A model generated the notes under the pieces. It was given only the letters and a program-made list of their open reading frames with translations, did no database searches and was not told the DNA's origin. Both the position numbers and the translations under genes were made by a program. From positions 806,001 to 870,000 of the forward strand of contig NZ_LMOP01000001.1 in NCBI RefSeq assembly GCF_001423585.1: a stretch of 64,000 nt of DNA, read 5' to 3'. Shown piece by piece: positions 18,351-28,573 of this stretch. Position 1 is the stretch's first letter. The number at the start of each line of letters is the position of its first letter. Source of the stretch: Xanthomonas sp. Leaf148 (GTDB lineage Bacteria; Pseudomonadota; Gammaproteobacteria; Xanthomonadales; Xanthomonadaceae).

Positions 18351-19961
18351 CTATCGCCCCTTCCACGCAACGCGGCGCAACTTTGTGCTTCGGCGCCATC
18401 TCAGAAGCAAGATAATCGCTCCAATCAACCCAGTCGCCACACCAGCCATGACAGCCCACGCTACTTGCGGCGTGATTCCAACGGCCACCGCAAGTAGATC
18501 CACGCTGTTCCTGGCAAATACCGGCGGAGCGATAGCCAGCTCGGTATCGGCGACCTGACGGCCAGCAAGGAAATCGGCGATTTTTGCAGCGACCGTTGGA
18601 CTTCCCAGCCATAGCTCATCGTCATGACTGGCACCGTGGATGAGCAGACGTCGGGCGTGACTAAAGCCAGGCGACAGTGCGTTGGTGTTTGCCAGCGGCG
18701 TCCGGCCATCAAGGGTGCCAGCGATAAAAAGAGCCGGGACGCTGCTCTGCAGAGGCGCGCGAAAGCTATCGCCCAGATCCATAAACCCCGGATTGTCGAC
18801 AACAGCAAACGGAAAATTCAGTGCATCACCAAACAAGCTCTCACTGGCCTGTTCCGCGGCCACGCTTCGCCGCTGGATGCTCGCTCCAGATGCAGCCTCC
18901 ATCGCCAGCGGCATGGCCTTGAACTCGCCTAGCTCCTCGCGAATGGCCAGCACAAAGCTTGCAAGCAGGTCGTAATTGCCCTGCTCCGCACTGCGCAGTG
19001 CCAGTGGTAATAACTGTTGGGTAGAGCGACGTCCGAGTGCGGCTGCGATTGCAAGCTGCGCATCGTAACCACCGATCATCACCTGTCTGCCACGATGCAT
19101 GAAGCTACGTCCCAGCGCAGGCCTCTGTCGTAGCGCGCTCACAACGCGCGCGGCACTGCCAGACAGATCGGCGAAGCCGGCCTGCTTAGCGTATCCACTC
19201 AGATCCGCAAGCACGGCATCCGCCGCCAGCGGTAATTTCAGCGTGTCGTCAGGCCCCTCCGCTCCCATCAATACCACCCGGCTGATACGTTCGCCATGCT
19301 GCCGGACACCAGCAAGTGCCAAGTGGGTGCCATAGCTCATACCCCACAGACTGACTTGCCGCACGCCCAATGCACGCCGCAGGTCTTCGAGATCGGCCGC
19401 ACTCTCTTGTGATGTGTATGCACCCAGGTCAACCCCGTTTGCCTGCCAATATGCGATGCAGCGAGCAGCCGTGGTACGTAGCGCCACGAGCGCGGTGTCG
19501 CGCTGCAGAGGCTTTGCGTCGTCAAACCGGTATTTGTACGGACACGTCGGCGGAACCTCTGAAAGACCGGTGCCGCGCTGATCGAGCAGCAGAACGTCGG
19601 CATGCTTCCGCACCTGATCAAACACTGGCCAACGGGCACCACGTGCCGCCGCGACACCGGACCCGCCTGGCCCACCTGCCAGGTAGATCACCGGCGCGGC
19701 ATCCACCTTGCCCGTGGTCGCCCGCAGGCGCACCACACGCAGCCGTAGGAGCGGCCCGGCCGGGTCCGCGTGCCGGCGCGGCACCTCCAGGAACGCGACT
19801 TCGGCAGCGAAGGTGCCGTGGTGCTCGGTCTCAAATTCGTAGGGCACAAACGTCATCGGACCAGGCGCCGCATGACAGCACAGGGGCACTGCGCCGCAGA
19901 GCGCCAGGCCAATGAAAAGCCATCGACGGAGGCCGAACGCGCGCTGGAGGGTGGCTGACAT
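18351..19961 (-). CDS. exported alpha/beta hydrolase, prolyl/tripeptidyl aminopeptidase-like
   Basis: Serine hydrolase of about 536 residues from the ATG at 19961, which has GGAG six bases upstream; the frame is open further but without family residues. A signal peptide (about 1-31) precedes the fold. The oxyanion motif GGPGGSG sits at about 96-102, VLLLDQRGTGLS follows, the nucleophile elbow GMSYG has Ser209, and the late Asp (AGTLDGRTP) and His (HGASHDDE) complete the triad. This arrangement is typical of the proline iminopeptidase/TAP subfamily with a lid domain. Unusually, a hydrophobic helix (VAWAVMAGVATGLIGAIILLL) and basic tail at the C-terminus may hold it in the inner membrane facing the periplasm. 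The substrate is unproved. Confidence 0.85.
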   Translation of the reverse strand: MSATLQRAFGLRRWLFIGLALCGAVPLCCHAAPGPMTFVPYEFETEHHGTFAAEVAFLEVPRRHADPAGPLLRLRVVRLRATTGKVDAAPVIYLAGGPGGSGVAAARGARWPVFDQVRKHADVLLLDQRGTGLSEVPPTCPYKYRFDDAKPLQRDTALVALRTTAARCIAYWQANGVDLGAYTSQESAADLEDLRRALGVRQVSLWGMSYGTHLALAGVRQHGERISRVVLMGAEGPDDTLKLPLAADAVLADLSGYAKQAGFADLSGSAARVVSALRQRPALGRSFMHRGRQVMIGGYDAQLAIAAALGRRSTQQLLPLALRSAEQGNYDLLASFVLAIREELGEFKAMPLAMEAASGASIQRRSVAAEQASESLFGDALNFPFAVVDNPGFMDLGDSFRAPLQSSVPALFIAGTLDGRTPLANTNALSPGFSHARRLLIHGASHDDELWLGSPTVAAKIADFLAGRQVADTELAIAPPVFARNSVDLLAVAVGITPQVAWAVMAGVATGLIGAIILLLRWRRSTKLRRVAWKGR

Positions 19962-20093
19962 GACCAACTCCGGTTTAGACATCTTCAAGGGAGCCGTCAG
20001 CATGTGCGCAAGCGCAGCATGCAGACCTTGCCAGTCCTTCGAACGTCTCCAGCCAGGTGCCCAGCGTCTCCGGGGCACCACTATGATGGCGCA

Positions 20094-21791
20094 ATGCCGA
20101 TCATCAGGACCCTGACTGCGCTCACCGCACTGCTGCTCACGGTCGCGGCGTGGCTTGCGGCATCAACACCCGCCACCACGCGCACACAGGTTCTGGCCGC
20201 AGAGATGGCACAGGTGCCACCTGGAGAATCCAGCAAGGCTCTACCGACGGTGCCTGGCTCCTTGGACTGGCAACCACTCAATTCCCATGTACTCGCAGGA
20301 TGGCGGAGTCCTTACTGGCTGCGCTGGCAACTTACGCAACCAGCGGACGGTGCCAGCCATGTGCTGCGGATCTCATTGCGAGCAGCCAGTCAACCGTACT
20401 GGAACGGTCACCCGTTACCCGCAAATGGCATCGTGGGTCGGACGGGTGAGCAGGAACACCCCGGCCTGATCGACAGTGTCCACGTGCTGCCACCTTCGGC
20501 AGGCAGCGGCGTGGATGAACTGCTCGTGCTGGCTTCCAGCCACCACCAGTGGCCAGGCATGTACGCGACCGATGCGTCGGTGGAGATCACATCGCTCGCC
20601 GATCATGGCAGGCATCTGGTCTGGCCATGGTTGATTGCAGCGTTGGCCATGGGTGCTCTCGCGGCTGCCTGCCTCTACTTCCTGGCTCTGCGTGGGAAAG
20701 CCAGAGCACCTGCTGGATCGTTTCTGCTTGCCCTGTGCACGATTGGCCTGGCAACGCCTGCCATCGAAGCATGGCGTCCGTTGCTGGGCTATGCATACCC
20801 GTGGCATGGCCCGCGCCTGCTCATCCTGCTCGCACTGCACCTCGCGGCGGCCATCCTGCTACCTGCCTACCTAGCGCGCCAGTTTAGGGTGGCGATCCCA
20901 ATGAGCTACCGCTTGGGTTATCTGGTCATGCTGGCGGCCGCTACCTGCCTGCCCAGCTTCGACAGCCGCAGTGCCGCCGTGCTCCTGCTCAGCCTACTGG
21001 GCTCTGTCTGGTTGTTGCGACATGCCCGCGACGAACGCCACGAACGCTGGCCGATCATGGCGCTCCTTCTGGCCGGCGCGCTCTCGATGCCATTGCTGGG
21101 CAATGCGTTTCTGGATGGTCCGTACTTTCTGATGTTGACAGTGCTGATGGGCTATCTGCTGGTTCGCCACGCCACTCGCCTGCGCGAACTGGACATGCAC
21201 AACGCAGCGCTGCGCGAAGAGGGTGCGCGGCTTTCGCTGCAGTTGCTGCAGCGAGGTATCCAGCCGCATTGGCTGATGAACACCCTGACCTGCCTACAGG
21301 AACTGATCGACCAATCACCAGCGCGTGCGAGTCGGTTAGTGGAATCGCTTGCCGAACAGTTCGACCGGTTGCGCGAAAGCAGCGGCCATCAATGCGTGCC
21401 ATTGGAACAAGAGCTGGCGCTATGCCGCAACCATCTGGACATCATCTCTCTGGCACTCGATCACCCGATGACACTGGACATTGACGCTGCCAATCTTTAC
21501 CTATCGATCCCACCGGGTGTCTTGCATGCACAGGTGGAAAATGCACTGACGCACGCTGGTGCCATGGCCTGCGCAAAACGGCCATTTCGACTCCGCGTCC
21601 AGAATGAAAATGGATGGTGGATCCTGGAACTACGCAGCGCGCGCGGACATGCCCCGCACCGTGGACACGGCACTGGTGCGCAGTACATCGAAGCGAGTCT
21701 CGCCGCTGCATTTCCGGGTAACTGGACGTTCGCTCAAGGCGTTGAAGGTGACGACTGGCGCAGCCGGATCGAGCTTCGATGCGCATCCTGA
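20094..21791 (+). CDS. LytS/YehU-type membrane sensor histidine kinase
   Basis: Sensor kinase of about 565 residues. An N-terminal segment (about 1-25) and periplasmic domain are followed by a block of about seven membrane helices (about residues 175-385) and a His_kinase (LytS-type) domain. The phospho-acceptor motif reads GIQPHWLMNTL (usual form INPHFLFNTL) and the N box reads VENALTHAG. The ATP-binding glycine box is degenerate (GHGTGAQYIEA). I chose the ATG at 20094 because hydrophobic sequence begins there; the frame opens at 20004 with unlikely sequence. The last 13 bases overlap the response regulator gene, so the two are translationally coupled. The signal is unknown. Confidence 0.88.
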   Translation: MPIIRTLTALTALLLTVAAWLAASTPATTRTQVLAAEMAQVPPGESSKALPTVPGSLDWQPLNSHVLAGWRSPYWLRWQLTQPADGASHVLRISLRAASQPYWNGHPLPANGIVGRTGEQEHPGLIDSVHVLPPSAGSGVDELLVLASSHHQWPGMYATDASVEITSLADHGRHLVWPWLIAALAMGALAAACLYFLALRGKARAPAGSFLLALCTIGLATPAIEAWRPLLGYAYPWHGPRLLILLALHLAAAILLPAYLARQFRVAIPMSYRLGYLVMLAAATCLPSFDSRSAAVLLLSLLGSVWLLRHARDERHERWPIMALLLAGALSMPLLGNAFLDGPYFLMLTVLMGYLLVRHATRLRELDMHNAALREEGARLSLQLLQRGIQPHWLMNTLTCLQELIDQSPARASRLVESLAEQFDRLRESSGHQCVPLEQELALCRNHLDIISLALDHPMTLDIDAANLYLSIPPGVLHAQVENALTHAGAMACAKRPFRLRVQNENGWWILELRSARGHAPHRGHGTGAQYIEASLAAAFPGNWTFAQGVEGDDWRSRIELRCAS

Positions 21792-22480
21792 TCGTTGAAG
21801 ACGAACAATTGATTCGTCAACGGCTCCTAAGGCTATGCGGTGAGCTGGCTGGTACCCGGGCACGGTTCGATACGTCAGCCGATCTGGAATCCGCCGGTGA
21901 CCGGCTGCAGCGAAATGTTTACGACGGCTTGCTGCTTGATCTCAACCTAGGTGGCGAGGACGGCTTTGACTTGCTGCGCAGAGCGGTAGCGGGACGCTAT
22001 CAATGCGTGGTTGTATCGGCGCATCGCGACCGTGCGGTACAGGCGTTTGAACATGGCGTTCTGGATTTCGTGCCAAAGCCATTCACCCGTGAGCGACTTG
22101 GCCAAGCGCTGGACCGTTTACTGGATGCAGGTCGCCACCGCTGCGGACGCACACGTTACCTTGGCATCTGGCGCGCACAGGGCACCGCACTGGTCGAGCT
22201 TGCGCATGTGATGTGGATACGCGCAGATGGCGAGTATAGCGAGCTACGCTTAGTAGATGGCCGCAGCGAGCTACATGACAAATCGCTGGCGGCTCTAACA
22301 GCGATGCTCCCCGACGATTTTGTTCGCTGTCATCGCTCGTATCTAGTCAATATGCGAAATATCCGCACGCTGCATTCCTGCTCCGGTAGTCGGTATTGGC
22401 TCGTGCTGGCGAACGGCGCGGAATTACCTGTGGGGCGATCCTATCTCGCAGAGTTGCGCCGGCAACTTGGCATCGGATGA
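21779..22480 (+). CDS. LytTR-family response regulator
   Basis: DNA-binding partner of the preceding kinase. The receiver domain (about 1-115) shows the acidic pocket VEDE, the phospho-acceptor Asp54 in LLLDLNLGG, and Lys100 in FVPKPF. The LytTR domain (about 130-233) shows VELAHVMWIRADGEYSEL and FVRCHRSYLVN, typical of AlgR/AgrA-like regulators. Length is 233 residues. The ATG overlaps the end of the kinase gene. Targets are not evident in this window. Confidence 0.93.
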   Translation: MRILIVEDEQLIRQRLLRLCGELAGTRARFDTSADLESAGDRLQRNVYDGLLLDLNLGGEDGFDLLRRAVAGRYQCVVVSAHRDRAVQAFEHGVLDFVPKPFTRERLGQALDRLLDAGRHRCGRTRYLGIWRAQGTALVELAHVMWIRADGEYSELRLVDGRSELHDKSLAALTAMLPDDFVRCHRSYLVNMRNIRTLHSCSGSRYWLVLANGAELPVGRSYLAELRRQLGIG

Positions 22481-22784
22481 AGGCCGATATGGCGATTGAA
22501 TGCGTGGCTATCTATCGCCAAGACGCTGTACAACAGTCTCCGCGTCACAAGATCAATCGACAAACGACTACAGAGTCCAATCCAGCGGATGGCCGCTAAT
22601 GCTTGCTCCCCTTGCTGCTCCTGCTTGCCAGGAAGAACACTTGGCTGAGTCTGCTGCGCAAGATCAGTTGCATGACATGCAAATCTGCATGAGGCCCCGA
22701 GTGGAGATGAACGCACCAGCAAAGCAACTTAAAGGGATATCGGCGAGTTGAACTGCCCGGCCAAGGCTGCCGTTCGCAGACAAT
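22481..22784. other. non-coding spacer
   Basis: About 300 bases between the response regulator and the tRNA-Val terminator. An 83-codon frame exists but has no ribosome site and an unlikely composition. Nothing else was seen. Confidence 0.5.
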
Positions 22785-22813
22785 AAAAAACCCCTGACAG
22801 AATCAGGGGTTTG
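22785..22813 (-). terminator. terminator of tRNA-Val
   Basis: Stem AAACCCCTGA/TCAGGGGTTT with a short loop, followed on the minus strand by a T run into TTATTG. It sits directly after the tRNA 3' CCA. The stem is almost identical to the one after tRNA-Ser at 47647. Confidence 0.9.
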
Positions 22814-22816
22814 AAT

Positions 22817-22891
22817 TGGTGGGCGGTACAAGGTTCGAACTTGTGACCCTTGCCGTGTGAAGGCAATGCTCTACCGCTGAGCTAACCGCCC
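22817..22891 (-). tRNA. tRNA-Val (anticodon CAC)
   Basis: Read on the minus strand it begins GGGCGGTTAGCTCAGCGG, has anticodon stem TTGCC/GGCAA with loop TTCACAC (anticodon CAC), the T-arm GGTTCGAAC-type loop (AAGTTCGAACCTT), and pairing acceptor ends GGGCGGT/ACCGCCC followed by encoded ACCA. Length is 75 bases. Confidence 0.95.
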
Positions 22892-22908
22892 GGTGACGCG
22901 AGCCGCAC

Positions 22909-22936
22909 ATTATAGGGCAGCTGCAGCAATCGTCAA
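22909..22936 (-). promoter_or_regulatory. sigma-70 promoter of tRNA-Val
   Basis: TTGACG, 16-base spacer, TATAAT on the minus strand, with the -10 box ending 18 bases before the tRNA 5' end. This is close to consensus, as expected for a stable RNA gene. Confidence 0.85.
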
Positions 22937-23180
22937 CAGCCGCGTTCGACCCGGTGGATGCCTACTGAAAACCACTTCAGTTTGTAGACGCCGGCCTCCT
23001 CCCGCCAGCCGGCGGCGCTGCCCCTCTCTGCCCGGCACCACGCACGTTAACGGCCTTGCCGTAGCGCCAAGCCGATCACTTGCCTGGCTCCTGATGGCTC
23101 ATTCCCACCTGGCAGGAGTCTCACCTACACCGCAGTCAGCGCACTGCGATCAGTGGCAACCCTGCCGCTGCAGTTGTGCG

Positions 23181-23206
23181 GCGGCCGGCGGCCGGCGGCC
23201 GGCCGC
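23181..23206. repeat. GCGGCCG heptamer tandem repeat
   Basis: Three exact tandem GCGGCCG units plus a partial copy, just beyond the pilZ stop. The run is self-complementary and can fold into a strong GC hairpin; it has no T tract. The rest of the 22937-23225 spacer shows nothing else recognisable. Confidence 0.7.
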
Positions 23207-23225
23207 ATGTCCAACAACAACCGCA

Positions 23226-23579
23226 TCACATCGTATGCGTCGGCTTGTCCGAGGTGGTCAGGCCGGCCAGCAGGGTTTCGATCTTGTTGCGCACCGCCTC
23301 GCCTTCCGGGCCGTCTGGGAACTGCACGCCGATGCCCGCGGCGCGATTGCCCTGCGCGCCCGCAGGCGTGGTCCAGATCACCTTGCCGGCCACCGGCAGG
23401 CGCTCGCTGGAATCGGGCAGGGTCAGCAGCAGGAAAACTTCGTCACCCAGCATGTAGCGCTTGGGCGTGGGCACGAAAATGCCGCCGCCTTTGACGAACG
23501 GCATGTACGCGCTGTAGAGCGCCGGCTTGTCTTTCAACGCCAGCGACAAAATGCCTTGGCGTGCATTCATTGCACTCAT
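23226..23579 (-). CDS. pilZ: type IV pilus PilZ protein
   Basis: 117-residue PilZ-fold protein needed for type IV pilus assembly. In xanthomonads the stand-alone PilZ at a holB-linked locus binds the PilB ATPase and FimX rather than cyclic di-GMP. Consistent with that, the N-terminal RxxxR ligand motif is absent, while the fold core (FVPTPKRYMLGDEVFLLLTLP, VIWTTPAG, GIGVQF) is present. The ATG at 23579 has GGGGAA upstream and overlaps the holB stop by 4 bases, so it is coupled to holB. It is the last gene of the pabB-mltG-holB-pilZ string. Confidence 0.92.
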   Translation of the reverse strand: MSAMNARQGILSLALKDKPALYSAYMPFVKGGGIFVPTPKRYMLGDEVFLLLTLPDSSERLPVAGKVIWTTPAGAQGNRAAGIGVQFPDGPEGEAVRNKIETLLAGLTTSDKPTHTM

Positions 23580-24535
23580 CGAGTTCCCCTAGAACGTGTC
23601 TGGTGCGCTCCATCGCGCCAGGCCAGCAGCAATTCCGTCACTGCCAGGTCGGCGCGGACGGTGGTGCGCAGCAGATCGCGTGTGCGATTGGCGGCGTCGA
23701 ACCAGGTCGCCAGCTTGTGCAACCGCGATGGATCGGTCAAGCCGGCCGAGGCCTGCGCCAACGCCAGGTCTGCGGCATGCCGCAGACGCTGATCGGCCTG
23801 GCCGTCGTTGGTCCAGCGCTGCGCAACCTCTACCGCACCGGCGCGGCCGCTGGCGATCTGCTCCAGGTCCTGCGCCACCGCGCGACGCACCGTCAGGCCA
23901 TCCTCGCGCAACCACTGTGCGGCCAGCCCGGGGTGGCCGCGTGCGGCCTCCAGGGCATCCTGCGCGACACGCTCGCTGATGCCTTGTGCCAGCAACCAGT
24001 CCAGTGCTTCGTGCGCGGGCGGCAGCTTGAATTCCAGACGCTGGCAACGGCTGCGGATGGTGGCCGGCAAACGCGCCGGCTGCGCGCTGATCAGCCACAG
24101 GTAGCGACCCGGCGAGGGCTCTTCCAGGGTCTTGAGCAAGGCATTGCAGGCGGCGCGATTGATCGCATCGGCCGGGTCGACGATCACCACCTGGGCGATG
24201 CCGTACTGCGGCGTCAGCGACAGCTTTTGCGACACCTCGCGCACCTGCTCGATGACGATTTCCGTGCGCAGCTTGTCGCCGGTGCGATTGGGAATGAACG
24301 AGATCAGCTGCAGATCCGGATGGGTGCCGGCGGCGATCAATTGCCGCGTGCGCTGCGCCAACGCCGGGTCCGGCGAGCTGGCCAGCACGTGCTCGGCCAG
24401 CGCCAACGCCACGCCGCGCTTGCCCAACCCTTCCGGGCCGCAGATCAGCAGCCCGTGTCCGAGCCGACCGGCATCCAGCGCTGCCACGGTCTGGTCGAAG
24501 GCGCGCTGCTGCCAGGGCGAAAACACGGCGGTCAT
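23576..24535 (-). CDS. holB: DNA polymerase III delta' subunit
   Basis: Clamp-loader subunit that, with delta and DnaX, opens the beta clamp. It is an AAA+ protein of 319 residues with the P-loop-like segment CGPEGLGKR (about 31-40), the [12 protein letters not shown] segment shared with DnaX, and SRC motif RSRCQRLEF. The family's delta' domain organisation is recognisable. It overlaps mltG (24532-24535) and pilZ (23576-23579) by 4 bases each, indicating translational coupling. In Escherichia coli tmk lies between mltG and holB; here it is missing. Confidence 0.95.
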   Translation of the reverse strand: MTAVFSPWQQRAFDQTVAALDAGRLGHGLLICGPEGLGKRGVALALAEHVLASSPDPALAQRTRQLIAAGTHPDLQLISFIPNRTGDKLRTEIVIEQVREVSQKLSLTPQYGIAQVVIVDPADAINRAACNALLKTLEEPSPGRYLWLISAQPARLPATIRSRCQRLEFKLPPAHEALDWLLAQGISERVAQDALEAARGHPGLAAQWLREDGLTVRRAVAQDLEQIASGRAGAVEVAQRWTNDGQADQRLRHAADLALAQASAGLTDPSRLHKLATWFDAANRTRDLLRTTVRADLAVTELLLAWRDGAHQTRSRGTR

Positions 24536-25605
24536 GGCGTGGGCTCCGGTTGCGGCATGTTCGGCAGACGGCGGCGCTGCAGGTAACGCGCCACCGCCGC
24601 GTTATGGTCGGCCAGGGTGGCCGAAAACGCATGCGCGCCGGTACCGTCGCCAACGGCCACGAAATACAGCGCATCACCGGGTGCCGGGCGCACCGCTGCC
24701 AGCAGTGCCTCGCGGCCGGGCATGGCGATCGGCGTGGGGGTCAGGCCGGTGCGGGTATAGGTGTTGTACGGGGTGTCGGTGGTCAGGTCGCGACGGCGGA
24801 TGTTGCCGTCGTAGCTGCTGCCGATGCCGTAGATCACGGTGGGGTCGGTCTGCAGCTTCATGCCCAGTTGCAGGCGACGCAGGAACACCCCGGCGATCAA
24901 CGGCCGCTCGCTGCCCAGTGCGGTTTCCTTTTCGATGATGGACGCTAGGATCAGCGCCTGCTCTGGCGAGGTCAGCGGCAAGTTGGCGGCGCGCTGCTCC
25001 CAGGCCTGCGCCAGCGCCTTGTCCATCGCCGCATGGGCGCGTTTGAGCACATCCAGATCGCTGTCGCCGCGTTGATACAGATAGGTCTCCGGCAGGAAGC
25101 GGCCTTCCGGATGCTGATTGGCAACCCCTACCCGCGCCATCAGCGCGGCGTCATCCAGGTTGCCGATGGTCTGCTGCAATGGCGTGGCGGTGGCCAACGC
25201 GGCGCGCAACTGGCGGAAATTCCAGCCTTCCACGATCGTGAAACGGTACTGGATCACCCGCCCCTGGCGCATGCGACCGAGCAATTCGCGCGGCGACAGG
25301 GCCGGCGCCAACGCGTACTCGCCCACCTTGAGTTTGCCGGCCGCATCGACTTGGCGCGCCAGCAGCTGCCATTCCAGATCGGTGCCTTGCGCGATGCCGG
25401 CCTCGCGCAATTTGCGCAAGGTGGCCCTGAGCGAATCGCCCGGCGCAATCACCACGCTGGGCGCCGTGGCGCTCACCGGCGTCTGCGCGAAGTGCAGGTA
25501 ATGCCGCCATGCCACCAGCGCGGCAATCGCCAGCAGCGCTACGAGCAGCACTGCCGTGCCCAGCACGGCCAGACATCCGCGTTTGCCAGTCACCGCCACA
25601 CCCAC
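24532..25605 (-). CDS. mltG: endolytic murein transglycosylase MltG
   Basis: Inner-membrane enzyme cleaving nascent glycan strands, likely releasing new peptidoglycan chains. It has one N-terminal membrane helix (about residues 11-33), a LysM-like region (GDSLRATLRKLREAG), and a C-terminal YceG catalytic domain with the key Glu in ASIIEKETAL (about 225-227), DPTVIYG and NTYTRTGLTPTPI. Length is 357 residues. Translation probably starts at the GTG at 25605; no ATG is available in frame and the ribosome site is weak, so a nearby alternative GTG is possible. It overlaps holB by 4 bases. Confidence 0.94.
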   Translation of the reverse strand: MGVAVTGKRGCLAVLGTAVLLVALLAIAALVAWRHYLHFAQTPVSATAPSVVIAPGDSLRATLRKLREAGIAQGTDLEWQLLARQVDAAGKLKVGEYALAPALSPRELLGRMRQGRVIQYRFTIVEGWNFRQLRAALATATPLQQTIGNLDDAALMARVGVANQHPEGRFLPETYLYQRGDSDLDVLKRAHAAMDKALAQAWEQRAANLPLTSPEQALILASIIEKETALGSERPLIAGVFLRRLQLGMKLQTDPTVIYGIGSSYDGNIRRRDLTTDTPYNTYTRTGLTPTPIAMPGREALLAAVRPAPGDALYFVAVGDGTGAHAFSATLADHNAAVARYLQRRRLPNMPQPEPTP

Positions 25606-25665
25606 CTCGTCATTGCCCTAGCGCCGCGCAGGATACCGCGCGCCGGTGATGTCCCGTTGAAGCGC

Positions 25666-27021
25666 TCACGTCGGCTCGATCGCACGCAGCACGCCCCGTG
25701 CCTTGGCGCGGGTTTCATCCAACTCGCGTTGCGGGTCCGAGTCCACCACGATGCCGGCGCCGGTGCGGAAGCGCACCTGCGCACCCGCCACCTCCGCGGT
25801 GCGGATCAGGATGTTCAGATCCATGTCGCCGTCGCGGTTGAGCCAGCCCAACGCGCCGGTGTAGGCGCCGCGCGCGGTCTGTTCGAGCTCGGCGATGATC
25901 TGCATGCAGCGCACCTTCGGGCAGCCGGTAATCGTGCCACCCGGAAACACCGCCGCGATCACCTCGCCCGGCGTGACCCCGGCGCGCAGACGGCCACGCA
26001 CGTTGCTGACGATGTGATGCACGTGGGCATAGCTTTCCACCGCCATCAGCTCGTCCACCTCGACCGTGCCGGGCACGCAGATCCGGCCCAGGTCGTTGCG
26101 CTCCAGGTCGATCAGCATGACGTGCTCGGCGCGTTCTTTCGGGTGGCCGACCAGCTCGCGGATGCGCGCCGCATCGTCGTCGCCGACAAAGCGCGCGCGC
26201 GTCCCGGCGATCGGGCGCGTCTGCACCGCATCGCCGTGCACCGATACCAGCCGCTCGGGCGAAGAACTCACCACCGCGCGCCCGGCCGCCACAAACACGC
26301 CGGCGAACGGCGCTGGGTTGGCCGAACGCAACCGGGCGTGTAGCGCCGCCGGATCCACCGCCGCGGCAAAGCTTGCATTCCAGGCGCGCGAGATATTGGC
26401 CTGGAACACATCGCCGGCACGCAGGTAATCGAGCACCCGCTGCACCGCATCGGTAAAGCGCTCGGGCACGTCTTCGTCCACCGCAACCGGCCCGACCCAG
26501 GCCGGCAACGGCGGCAGCGCAGCGCAGGCGGCTATGTCGTCGTCGATGCGATTTAGCAAATCCTCGCGCCCCGGTTCGGCCAGCGCGATGCAGCGCCCGT
26601 CCACGCGATCGCGCAACACCGCTGCCGGCGCACGCAAGGCGAGCGCGCTCGGCAGGCGGTCGGTCCGCGCAGGCAGCTGCAGGATCGGCTCGACCTGCGC
26701 GGCCAATTCGTAGTCCAGCAATAGCGCCCAGCCGCCACGAAACGGCAATGCGCTGGTCGCATCGCGCGGCAGCCGTTCGGCGTGCCAGGCGGCATCCAGC
26801 GCGTCCAAAAAATTACATTCGAGCGCTTGACCATCGCCATTGCGCGTCACGCCATCCGGATCCAGCCGCAGGCTGGCGCCATCTGCCAGCAACAGCACAT
26901 CCCAGCGCCCATGCTCGGTACCGGAAGCGGTGGATTCCAGCAACGCCGGGTAACGCTGCGGCGCCAACCGATGCAGCGCCAGCAAATCGATGTCCGCGTG
27001 CAGTGATCGGGTGAGCGTCAT
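25666..27021 (-). CDS. pabB: aminodeoxychorismate synthase component I (PabB) or anthranilate-synthase-like enzyme
   Basis: Chorismate-using enzyme of 451 residues; PabB makes aminodeoxychorismate for folate. The chorismate-binding domain is clear: VFQANISR, SSSPERLVS, LVGHPKERAEHVMLIDLERNDLGR, HHIVSN and PGGTITGCPK. The catalytic segment reads PIAGT (270-274), with Ala where classical PabB has Lys (PIKGT); the Ala form is usual in anthranilate synthase TrpE. Position between fabF and mltG, where pabC lies in many bacteria, and the short N-terminal domain favour PabB. A terminator lies between it and fabF. Confidence 0.85.
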   Translation of the reverse strand: MTLTRSLHADIDLLALHRLAPQRYPALLESTASGTEHGRWDVLLLADGASLRLDPDGVTRNGDGQALECNFLDALDAAWHAERLPRDATSALPFRGGWALLLDYELAAQVEPILQLPARTDRLPSALALRAPAAVLRDRVDGRCIALAEPGREDLLNRIDDDIAACAALPPLPAWVGPVAVDEDVPERFTDAVQRVLDYLRAGDVFQANISRAWNASFAAAVDPAALHARLRSANPAPFAGVFVAAGRAVVSSSPERLVSVHGDAVQTRPIAGTRARFVGDDDAARIRELVGHPKERAEHVMLIDLERNDLGRICVPGTVEVDELMAVESYAHVHHIVSNVRGRLRAGVTPGEVIAAVFPGGTITGCPKVRCMQIIAELEQTARGAYTGALGWLNRDGDMDLNILIRTAEVAGAQVRFRTGAGIVVDSDPQRELDETRAKARGVLRAIEPT

Positions 27022-27044
27022 CGGTCCGGGGTGGCGTGAGATGC

Positions 27045-27076
27045 AAAAGCGCGCCGCCTTCCAAAAGGCAGCGCGC
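27045..27076 (-). terminator. terminator after fabF
   Basis: Minus strand GCGCGCTGCCTT-TTGG-AAGGCGGCGCGC stem (one mismatch) followed by TTTT. It lies in the fabF-pabB gap and should limit read-through into pabB. Confidence 0.75.
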
Positions 27077-27196
27077 GCGGTGCGTGGATCAGGATTAGGT
27101 CAAGCCAACACTGTCCAGTTGGACGCACGAACGCAGTGCGCGCGGCGGCCAAGGACTGTTGCGTGACGCGCCATGCGAGCGCGCAGACGCGCCGAC

Positions 27197-28432
<1,236 letters not shown>

Positions 28433-28486
28433 TGCAGATCTCCTCACCACGGAACGGACGGTGCTTGCGGTTTGCGGGTGACGCTT

Positions 28487-28514
28487 GAAAAACACAGGGC
28501 CGCATCAGCGGCCC
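28487..28514 (-). terminator. terminator/attenuator between acpP and fabF
   Basis: Minus strand GGGCCGC-TGAT-GCGGCCC stem followed by CTGTGTTTTTC. It lies 60 bases after acpP and would reduce fabF transcription relative to acpP. Confidence 0.75.
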
Positions 28515-28573
28515 CATGGAATGTCTGACGCAGCAGCGGCGTAATGCACGCCACCGCAGTCAGGAACAACGCA

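Noticed and set aside
23561..24586. Long plus-strand frame opposite holB
   Set aside because: Antisense shadow; holB is unmistakable on the minus strand.
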